A stretch of DNA of 8,726 nucleotides from an uncultured Clostridia bacterium (GTDB taxonomy: Bacteria > Bacillota > Clostridia > Christensenellales > Aristaeellaceae), in contig CAKUCE010000130.1 of NCBI GenBank assembly GCA_934643535.1, forward strand, positions 1-8,726. The letters run 5' to 3'. Shown in pieces: positions 1-5,487 of this stretch (positions are counted from its first letter, which is position 1; each line of letters begins with the position of its first letter). Position numbers and translations under genes: made by a program. The notes below the pieces were generated by a model. That model had not been told where the DNA came from. It saw nothing but the letters and a program-made list of their open reading frames with translations, and did not search any database.

Positions 1-24
1 ATTCCCCACCCGGGGTAAGGGGGC

Positions 25-140
25 TGCGCCTGCGGGCGCACCAAAGGGCTTTCCGCTCGCCCTTTGGAAACCTTCGGACACCGAAGCTGGCGGGAAACCG
101 ATAGGACGACAAGCCCTGCTCCCGCGCCGGAGTCGGCGCG
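25..140. repeat. Cluster of short perfect inverted repeats (hairpin-rich intergenic DNA)
   Basis: Four perfect inverted repeats lie in this non-coding stretch. At 25-40, TGCGCC pairs with GGCGCA across a 4-base loop. At 41-67, CCAAAGGGC pairs with GCCCTTTGG across 9 bases. At 72-86, CTTCGG pairs with CCGAAG across 3 bases. At 123-140, CGCGCCG pairs with CGGCGCG across 4 bases. The first two abut with no gap and the third starts 4 bases later. Stems this dense and regular suggest a dispersed intergenic repeat (REP or MITE-like) or a structured RNA, but neither can be told from one copy. The only open reading frame across it, on the plus strand, has no recognisable protein features. The rest of 1-214 shows nothing further that I can name. 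Confidence 0.5.
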
Positions 141-214
141 TCATTCCCCCCGGCGAAAATTTCTTACAACAAAGTTGGCGTATACCGATGCCTGCAGGGG
201 GCTTCCTCGGGGCA

Positions 215-260
215 AACCATCGGCGCGGCCCGCACTGCCGTGCATGCCGCGCCGATGGTT
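215..260 (-). terminator. Long stem-loop 14 bases past the glmS stop, probable terminator or 3'-end element
   Basis: A perfect 15-base inverted repeat (arms 215-229 and 246-260, AACCATCGGCGCGGC on the plus strand) encloses 16 bases. These hold a further 4-bp stem, GCAC/GTGC, at 232-243. It begins 14 bases beyond the glmS stop codon, where an intrinsic terminator is expected. On the minus strand the stem is followed only by TTTGCCCC counting from its GG end, so there is no real U-tract. It may therefore act as a weak terminator, a Rho-dependent site boundary or an mRNA 3'-end stabiliser. Confidence 0.6.
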
Positions 261-274
261 CCTCCGCCATGTTC

Positions 275-2104
275 TTACTCCACCGTCACACTCTTCGCCA
301 GATTTCTCGGCTTATCTACATCACAGCCCCGCTGAACGGCCATGCAGTACGCAAATAACTGCAGCGGGATCGCCGCCAGCAGCGGGCAGAGAAGTTCGTC
401 CGCGTCAGGAATGACGATCAGCTCGTCTGCCTCCGGCTCCACCTTCTCCCGCAGGCTTTCCCGGCAAATCGCCAGGATCCGTGCCCGGCGTGCCTTGACT
501 TCCTTCAGATTGCTCATGGTTTTGTCGATCAGCTGGGGCTGCGTGACCGTCGCTACTACCAGACGCCCCTCCTGCAGCAGAGCGATCGGCCCGTGCTTCA
601 GTTCTCCGGCGGCATAGGCCTCGCTGAAAATGTAGCTGACCTCCTTCAACTTCAGCGCCGCCTCCATGGAAAGGGCGTAGTCCATGCCACGACCCACGAA
701 AAACACGTGTTTTTTCTGGCTGGCCGTGCTGGCAATCCGCTGAAGATGCTGCTCCGTTTTCAGCGCGCGCTCCATCTTCTCCGGCAGGGCGCGCACCTCC
801 GCCGATAACCCGTCCGCCTGTTCTTCCGTCAGATGGCCGCGCATTTTACCCAGCGCCGCCGCGATCAGAAAAAGCAGCTCCGCCTGCGTGGTATACGCCT
901 TGGTGCTGGCCACGGCAATCTCCGGCCCGGCATAGGTGTAAAGAGTATTTTCCTCCCCGGCTTCCCGGGAAATCGTGGAACCGACCACATTGCACAGGGC
1001 GATCACATGCGCGCCGCGCCGCTTGGCTTCCCGAAGCGCCGCCAGCGTATCGGCCGTTTCGCCGCTTTGGGACACGGCGATGAACAGCTCGTCTTCGCCA
1101 ACGATGGGGTCGCGGTAGCGATACTCGCTGGCGATCGCCGCCTCTGTGGGGATACGCGCCAGCTTTTCAATGGCGTACTGCCCGTAAACGCCCGCGTGAT
1201 AGGCCGTTCCGCAGGCCACGATGCTGACCTTCTTCAGCCGCCTCGCTTCCTCCTGCGTCACGGGAAGCCAGCGTTTCGACGGACTGTCCAGCCGGGGAGC
1301 CGCCGTTTTCCGCGCCGCCTCCGGCTGCTCGTGAATCTCCTTGAGCATGTAGTGAGCGTAGCCGCCCTTTTCCGCGCTGGTCAGATCCCAGTCTACATGA
1401 AAAACCGCGTGATGGCAATGGTTGCCGTAAGCGTCAAACACACTGATCCCCTGACGGCTCAGCACGGCGATTTCCCGGTCCTGAAGAAAGATCACGTCCC
1501 GGGTATGGCTCAAAAGAGCGGGAATATCCGAGGCAATGAAGCCCTCGCCGTTCCGGGCGCCCACCACCAGCGGGCTGTCGTTCCGGGCGCAGTACAGATT
1601 GTCCGGTTCCCGGTCGCAAAGGACGCCCAGCGCATAGCTGCCCTCCAGCATCCCCATGGCCCGGATCAGCGTGCGCTTCATATCGCCGTCATAAAGCCAG
1701 TTCAGCAGATGGGCGATGACCTCCGTATCGGTCTGGCTGACGAATTTGGCTCCCGTCTGTTCCAGATGACGGCGCAAAGCCGCGTGGTTTTCAATGATGC
1801 CGTTATGAACCACGGCGATGCCGCCCTTTACGTCCGTATGCGGATGGGCGTTCAGATCGCTGGGTTCCCCGTGGGTGGCCCAGCGGGTGTGACCGATGCC
1901 GATGGTACCCGAAACCGGGCTTTCTTTCAGAAGTCCCGCCAGATTTTCCAGCCGTCCCTTGGCCTTTCGCACGCCGATTTTTCCCTCCGGGCCAATCACC
2001 GCCACTCCTGCGCTGTCATACCCGCGATACGAAAGCCGTTCCAGCCCTTCCATCAAAATCGGCGATGCGTTTTTAGGACCAATATATCCCACGATGCCGC
2101 ACAT
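275..2104 (-). CDS. glmS: Glutamine--fructose-6-phosphate aminotransferase (isomerizing)
   Basis: This cytoplasmic enzyme converts fructose-6-phosphate and glutamine to glucosamine-6-phosphate and glutamate, the entry step of UDP-GlcNAc and cell-wall synthesis. The 609-residue protein has the usual family length and is complete. Cys2, exposed after Met removal, is the N-terminal nucleophile of the class II glutaminase domain (about 1-220), with GHTRWATHG at 71-79 and HNG at 100-102. Two SIS sugar-isomerase domains follow: CGT at 298-300, SQSGETADT at 345-353, AVASTKAYTTQ at 397-407, then EAYAAGELKHGP at 495-506. The C-terminal tail NLAKSVTVE (601-609) carries the active-site Lys604. The ATG start is set by a strong AAGGAGG site about 8 bases upstream. 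The gene lies downstream of spoIIQ on the same strand but has its own promoter in the 52-base gap. That gap is too short for the glmS ribozyme that controls this gene in many Firmicutes. Confidence 0.98.
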   Translation of the reverse strand: MCGIVGYIGPKNASPILMEGLERLSYRGYDSAGVAVIGPEGKIGVRKAKGRLENLAGLLKESPVSGTIGIGHTRWATHGEPSDLNAHPHTDVKGGIAVVHNGIIENHAALRRHLEQTGAKFVSQTDTEVIAHLLNWLYDGDMKRTLIRAMGMLEGSYALGVLCDREPDNLYCARNDSPLVVGARNGEGFIASDIPALLSHTRDVIFLQDREIAVLSRQGISVFDAYGNHCHHAVFHVDWDLTSAEKGGYAHYMLKEIHEQPEAARKTAAPRLDSPSKRWLPVTQEEARRLKKVSIVACGTAYHAGVYGQYAIEKLARIPTEAAIASEYRYRDPIVGEDELFIAVSQSGETADTLAALREAKRRGAHVIALCNVVGSTISREAGEENTLYTYAGPEIAVASTKAYTTQAELLFLIAAALGKMRGHLTEEQADGLSAEVRALPEKMERALKTEQHLQRIASTASQKKHVFFVGRGMDYALSMEAALKLKEVSYIFSEAYAAGELKHGPIALLQEGRLVVATVTQPQLIDKTMSNLKEVKARRARILAICRESLREKVEPEADELIVIPDADELLCPLLAAIPLQLFAYCMAVQRGCDVDKPRNLAKSVTVE

Positions 2105-2121
2105 GGCTCTTCCTCCTTTTT

Positions 2122-2131
2122 GTTTTAAAAC
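2122..2131. promoter_or_regulatory. Perfect 10-base palindrome at the predicted glmS transcription start
   Basis: GTTTTAAAAC is a perfect palindrome lying between the predicted -10 box and the Shine-Dalgarno site of glmS, at about the expected transcription start. Its position would suit a repressor operator, but an AT-rich palindrome this short can arise by chance in a promoter gap. No regulator family is implied by the sequence. Confidence 0.25.
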
Positions 2132-2138
2132 GTTTCAT

Positions 2139-2167
2139 AACATATCATAGCATATTTTAATTGTCAA
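2139..2167 (-). promoter_or_regulatory. Sigma-A-type promoter for glmS
   Basis: On the minus strand a perfect -35 box TTGACA (2162-2167) is followed after 17 bases by TATGTT (2139-2144), which matches 4 of 6 bases of TATAAT. The -35 box sits in the last two sense codons of spoIIQ and the rest in an AT-rich gap that stands out from the GC-rich genes. Transcription would start near 2132, giving a leader of about 28 bases that holds the AAGGAGG ribosome site. Confidence 0.75.
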
Positions 2168-2867
2168 GTCCTAAAAAAGCGGCCAGCGGGTCCACGGGCC
2201 TTCCATTTTTGTGAACTTCCAGATGCAGATGCGGCAGTCCGTCGCTTTCCGCCAGCACGCCGTTACCGGTATGTCCTACCGTCTGCCCCTGCATGACGGG
2301 GTCGCCCGCCTGAACATAATCCGCGCTGCTGAGTCCGGCGTACAGGGTCTCATAGCCGTTTTCATGGTCGATCAGCACGCACAGTCCCATTTCATTGTCC
2401 TGCCAGACCCGCTTGACCTTTCCACCGGCGCAGGCGGAAACGACGGTTCCGTATTCCGCCTGCAGGTCTATGCCCGCATGGACCTGCCATGCGTTGGTCT
2501 GAGCAAAAAACTGAGGCTCCGTATCGCTGAAGGTACGATCCAGAAAGCCGGAAACCGGCTGCGAAAGGGAAAACGGCGCTTCCGTCGGCACGTTCAGCAC
2601 CATTCCGCCGCCCGTCACCAGTTCCCGGGCTTCCGAAAGGGTCTGGGCCTGAGAGCTTTCCACGCTTTCCGCCTGCCCGTTCAGCATGACCGGCTCCTCT
2701 GCCGCTTCGCCGCGCAGATAAAAGGTGTAAAAGGCGCTCAGACCGATCACCAGCACGCAGACGGCCAGCACTACGTAAAAGCCCTGCTTTTCCATCATGC
2801 GGTCGTAACGCTGATAGGCCCGTTTCAGTCTTCCCTTCATTTTCTGCCATTCCCGGCTTCTTTCCAT
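2157..2867 (-). CDS. spoIIQ: SpoIIQ-like forespore membrane protein with LytM/M23 domain
   Basis: SpoIIQ is the forespore protein that crosses the inner forespore membrane and binds SpoIIIAH of the mother cell. Together they form the engulfment ratchet and feeding channel. The predicted 236-residue protein has a short basic cytoplasmic N-terminus, one membrane segment (about 30-50), a linker, then an M23/LytM domain (about 105-233). The HxxxD motif (His130, Asp134) and the HLH motif (His213, His215) are intact, so the zinc ligands are present. The family's Tyr-x-His-Leu motif reads LYAGL at 175-179, with Gly in place of the second catalytic His. The start at 2867 is chosen because GGGAGGG lies 6 bases upstream; the in-frame ATG at 2918 has no good ribosome site. 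The gene follows spoIID by 64 bases. Adjacent spoIID and spoIIQ are, as I recall, found in other Clostridia. A generic M23 peptidase is the alternative, made less likely by context. Confidence 0.85.
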   Translation of the reverse strand: MERSREWQKMKGRLKRAYQRYDRMMEKQGFYVVLAVCVLVIGLSAFYTFYLRGEAAEEPVMLNGQAESVESSQAQTLSEARELVTGGGMVLNVPTEAPFSLSQPVSGFLDRTFSDTEPQFFAQTNAWQVHAGIDLQAEYGTVVSACAGGKVKRVWQDNEMGLCVLIDHENGYETLYAGLSSADYVQAGDPVMQGQTVGHTGNGVLAESDGLPHLHLEVHKNGRPVDPLAAFLGLDN

Positions 2868-2885
2868 TCCGATCCCTCCCGGCCC

Positions 2886-2915
2886 AAGTTTGCCCAGCCG
2901 CCGGGATTTCCATTC
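2886..2915 (-). promoter_or_regulatory. Possible sigma-F-type promoter ahead of spoIIQ
   Basis: On the minus strand GAATG (2911-2915) is followed after exactly 15 bases by GGGCAAACTT (2886-2895). This resembles the forespore sigma-F/G pattern of a GNATR-like -35 and a GGnnAnAnT -10. spoIIQ is known to be sigma-F dependent in Bacillus subtilis, so the location fits. The leader would be very short, and -35 matching is loose, so this could be chance. Confidence 0.25.
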
Positions 2916-2931
2916 CATGACGCCAAGATGG

Positions 2932-4044
2932 CTATTCGCCTTTCCCCAGCTCCGTACCGGGATAATAATGGGCCAGAATCGCCCGGTAATCCGAGCCGTC
3001 CGCCGCCATGCTGTTGGCCCCCACCTGACTCATGCCCACGCCGTGGCCGTATCCCCGCTGATGAAAGGTGATCCCCGTTTCATCCATGGAAATCGAAAAA
3101 AGCGTGCTTCGCAGAGACAGCGCCCGGCGCACCTCCGCCGCGTCCAGCGTCTGTTCCCCTGCAGCGACCGACTTGACGCGCCCGCTATCGGTATAGGCCG
3201 CTACGGAAAAGGTCTGCCGGAGCCGCTGGGCCGTCAGGTTCAGGCCGCGAAAATGCTCGTTCAGAAGCCGCGCCGCCTCCTCATAGGAAAAAACAGCATC
3301 CGTATAAAAGCCACGGGCATTTTCCTCTCCCGCGCTGTCTACGCTGACCAAATAGGGCAGGCTTTGAGAAAACACCGCCTGCGCGTCCTCCGTCCGGCCT
3401 CCGCTCATGGCGTGATACAATATCGTAACAGGCTCGCCGTCGTAGCGGAGCAGCTCGTCCCTCGTTTCAAGAACAGCCTGCATGACCCGTTTGCGATAGA
3501 GTTCGAATTCTCCGCCCCATTTTTCCCGGCAGGCCGCCTCCCCCACATAGCCCTGACAGCATGCGCTGTCCCCGCATATATCCGCGCCGGGATGGCGGGA
3601 GCAGCCGCCGTCCCGCTGCTGCCGGATGGCCCGGGTGCGGGCGGCGACAGCCTGCGCCTTCAGCGCTTCCAGATGATAGGCGGCGGGCATTTCAGCCGCC
3701 ACCACGCCGCAGACGTAGCTTTCCAGCGGCATGGAGTGCAGGCCGTCCTCCAGCCAGACCGTAACGCTTTTTTCCTCTTCTTCGCCGGTTTGACGGGCCA
3801 GCTTCAGTCCTTCTTCCTCCGCGTCCTCCCGCAGCAGAAGATCGCCCGCCGGTTCCGCCGGAGCGGAAAACCACAGCCGGAGGATCCTTGCCATCCGGGC
3901 CGGGGCCAGTGTCCGCATCTGCCAGAAGGGCGTTTCCAGCGCGCCAAATTCCTCCACCGTCACCGGCGCGCCCGCCATGCGCCAGAAAACGGCCAGCGTC
4001 AGTAACAGAATCCCCAGCCATACCGGCGGATAACCCCGTCTCAT
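2932..4044 (-). CDS. spoIID: Stage II sporulation protein D, peptidoglycan lytic transglycosylase
   Basis: SpoIID is made in the mother cell and, in the DMP complex with SpoIIM and SpoIIP, cleaves denuded glycan strands of the septum to drive forespore engulfment. The 370-residue protein has an N-terminal membrane anchor (about 8-24). The SpoIID domain contains LESYVCGVVAAEMPA (107-121), with Glu118 the likely catalytic acid. Next come the cysteine-rich insert with His151, Cys157, Cys162 and Cys163, then SGGRTED (214-220) and the C-terminal GYGHGVGMSQVGA motif (331-343) typical of the family. The ATG at 4044 is chosen because GGAGGG lies about 7 bases upstream; an in-frame TTG at 4062 would lie upstream of that site and has none of its own. 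The gene is divergent from the D,D-carboxypeptidase gene, with 99 bases between them, and precedes spoIIQ on the same strand. The insert differs from the usual pattern by Cys in place of His at residue 162. Confidence 0.94.
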   Translation of the reverse strand: MRRGYPPVWLGILLLTLAVFWRMAGAPVTVEEFGALETPFWQMRTLAPARMARILRLWFSAPAEPAGDLLLREDAEEEGLKLARQTGEEEEKSVTVWLEDGLHSMPLESYVCGVVAAEMPAAYHLEALKAQAVAARTRAIRQQRDGGCSRHPGADICGDSACCQGYVGEAACREKWGGEFELYRKRVMQAVLETRDELLRYDGEPVTILYHAMSGGRTEDAQAVFSQSLPYLVSVDSAGEENARGFYTDAVFSYEEAARLLNEHFRGLNLTAQRLRQTFSVAAYTDSGRVKSVAAGEQTLDAAEVRRALSLRSTLFSISMDETGITFHQRGYGHGVGMSQVGANSMAADGSDYRAILAHYYPGTELGKGE

Positions 4045-4062
4045 ACTGCATCCCTCCGCCAA

Positions 4063-4092
4063 AGCCTATGCAACATTCGGGGCCTTTCATTC
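4063..4092 (-). promoter_or_regulatory. Possible sigma-E-type promoter ahead of spoIID
   Basis: On the minus strand GAATGAA (4086-4092) is followed after 15 bases by CATAGGCT (4063-4070). The -10 keeps the CATA core and the final T of the mother-cell sigma-E consensus; the -35 is a partial match. spoIID is sigma-E controlled in Bacillus subtilis. The fit is suggestive only. On the plus strand TATATT at 4096-4101 could be a -10 for the divergent gene, but no convincing -35 accompanies it. Confidence 0.22.
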
Positions 4093-4143
4093 GTCTATAT
4101 TTTCAGAAGAACTTTTTGCGACCGAAAGGAGCCGTTACCGAAG

Positions 4144-5487
4144 ATGAAACGAACCCTGCTGCTGTTTCTATGCCTTTGTCTGTTTCTGCCCGTGCCGGCG
4201 CTGGCCGCGCAGACCTGTCAGCCTGGCGATTCGGGCGCGGCGGTAACGCAGCTTCAGCGGCGGCTGGCGGAGCTGGGGCTTCTGGACGGCACGGTTGACG
4301 GCATCTACGGCAAGCAGACTTCCGCGGCCGTGACGGAGGCCCAGCGGCTGCTGAACGAGCTGGGCGGCTTTGAGCTGCCTCAGGACGGCGCGGCAGGTCG
4401 AAAAACCGTCGATCTTCTGTTCGACGAAAGCAACGATGCGCTATTGTCCACCCTGTGTCCCGGCAGCAGAGGGACCCGTGTCCGCGAGCTGCAAAACCGT
4501 CTGATCGACCTGCGTTTTCTGGAGGGAATGGCCGACGGCGCGTTTGGCTCGTCCACCGGGGCGGCGGTGACGCGCTTCCAGACCGAAGCAAAAAACTGGG
4601 GCATTTTTCAGCGGGAACCGGACGGGCTGGCCGACCCGGAAACCGTGCGCCTCCTGAGCGGCGACCTGTCCGTTTATGGCTGGCAGGCCCCGGAATATTA
4701 TGATTTCACCCGGTCGGACACGTTAAACGGCAACTATCTTTTTTCTCAAAGCGCCATTCTGATGGACGGCCCCAGCGGCGAAATTCTGTTCGAATCCGCC
4801 AGCCGGGAGCGGCGCTACCCCGCCAGCACGACCAAAATGCTGACCCTGCTGACGGCGTTGGAAAGCGGAGGACTGGACGAAGTCGTCATCATTCCGCAGG
4901 AGGCGGCGGACATTCCGGCGGACAGTTCGCTGGTGCCCGTCAGCCCCGGAGAGCAGATGCGAAAGCTGGATCTTCTTTACGGGCTGATGATCCGTTCAGG
5001 CAACGACGCGGCCAATGCAGTAGCCGTGCTGGAAGCGGGCAGCGTGGAAGCCTTTGTGGAGCGGATGAACGAAAAAGCCGCGCAGCTTGGCATGGAAGAC
5101 TCCCATTTTGCCAATCCGCACGGCTATCACGATGAAAATCACTATACGACGGCCTATGATCTGGCCCTGCTGGCCCGGGCCGGAATGAGCGATCCGGATT
5201 TCTGCCGCATCGTCACCTGCCTGAGCTATACGCTGCCCGCCACGTCCAAACGGCAGGCGCTGACCATCCGAAACGAGTATGAGATCTTCGACCCTGCCTC
5301 CGCCTTTTATCTGCCCTACGCCGCCGGGATCAAAAGCGGCTATACCTCCCGCGCCGGTTTCTGTTACGCAGGCGCGGCCCAACAGGACGGTCGTTCCCTA
5401 ATCGCGGTGATTCTGGGCGTGCCCAGCCGGAACCGGGCGTGGAAGGATCTGCAAAAGCTGTTTGAATACGGCTTCAGCCAGCCGTAA
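4144..5487 (+). CDS. Secreted D-alanyl-D-alanine carboxypeptidase (S11) with two peptidoglycan-binding repeats
   Basis: The enzyme removes the terminal D-alanine from peptidoglycan pentapeptides outside the membrane, limiting cross-linking. The 447-residue protein has a signal peptide (1-21, hydrophobic run then ALA before the cleavage site). Two PG_binding_1 repeats follow (about 24-75 and 104-153), each with the LQxxL and DGxFG-like pattern. The penicillin-binding S11 domain begins near 195. It has SxxK at 228-231 (STTK, nucleophile Ser228), SGN at 285-287, NPHGYHDENHYTTA at 324-337 and KSG at 397-399, where KTG is more usual. There is no clear C-terminal amphipathic membrane anchor like that of typical PBP5 enzymes; the N-terminal repeats may hold it to the wall instead. 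A ribosome site AAAGGAG lies 12 bases before the ATG, somewhat far. Divergence from spoIID and spoIIQ hints at a role in sporulation peptidoglycan, as for DacF or DacB, but this is inferred from position only. Confidence 0.93.
   Translation: MKRTLLLFLCLCLFLPVPALAAQTCQPGDSGAAVTQLQRRLAELGLLDGTVDGIYGKQTSAAVTEAQRLLNELGGFELPQDGAAGRKTVDLLFDESNDALLSTLCPGSRGTRVRELQNRLIDLRFLEGMADGAFGSSTGAAVTRFQTEAKNWGIFQREPDGLADPETVRLLSGDLSVYGWQAPEYYDFTRSDTLNGNYLFSQSAILMDGPSGEILFESASRERRYPASTTKMLTLLTALESGGLDEVVIIPQEAADIPADSSLVPVSPGEQMRKLDLLYGLMIRSGNDAANAVAVLEAGSVEAFVERMNEKAAQLGMEDSHFANPHGYHDENHYTTAYDLALLARAGMSDPDFCRIVTCLSYTLPATSKRQALTIRNEYEIFDPASAFYLPYAAGIKSGYTSRAGFCYAGAAQQDGRSLIAVILGVPSRNRAWKDLQKLFEYGFSQP
5467..5486. 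terminator. Hairpin spanning the overlapping convergent stop codons
   Basis: TACGGCT (5467-5473) and AGCCGTA (5480-5486) form a perfect 7-bp stem with a 6-base loop. The minus-strand TGA stop of the MATE gene occupies the start of the loop (5474-5476), and the TAA stop of the carboxypeptidase (5485-5487) ends in the right arm. Neither strand has a strong U-tract after it, so terminator function in either or both directions is plausible but weak. No better terminator is visible for either gene. Confidence 0.35.

Noticed and set aside
64..414. Plus-strand open frame of 116 codons at the left edge
   Set aside because: It crosses the hairpin cluster and runs into the glmS 3' end; it has low-complexity composition and no ribosome site.
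833..2128. Long plus-strand open frame opposite glmS, with similar ones at 2211-3071, 2890-4005 and 5462-6796
   Set aside because: They lie antisense to well-identified genes, are rich in His, Arg, Gln and Pro in the way of GC-rich complement frames, and match no family I recognise.
2105..2156. glmS ribozyme or other riboswitch
   Set aside because: The gap is only 52 bases and mostly promoter and ribosome site.
4144..4218. Lipoprotein signal on the D,D-carboxypeptidase
   Set aside because: The first cysteine after the hydrophobic core is in AAQTC, which is not a lipobox; the ALA cleavage site fits signal peptidase I.
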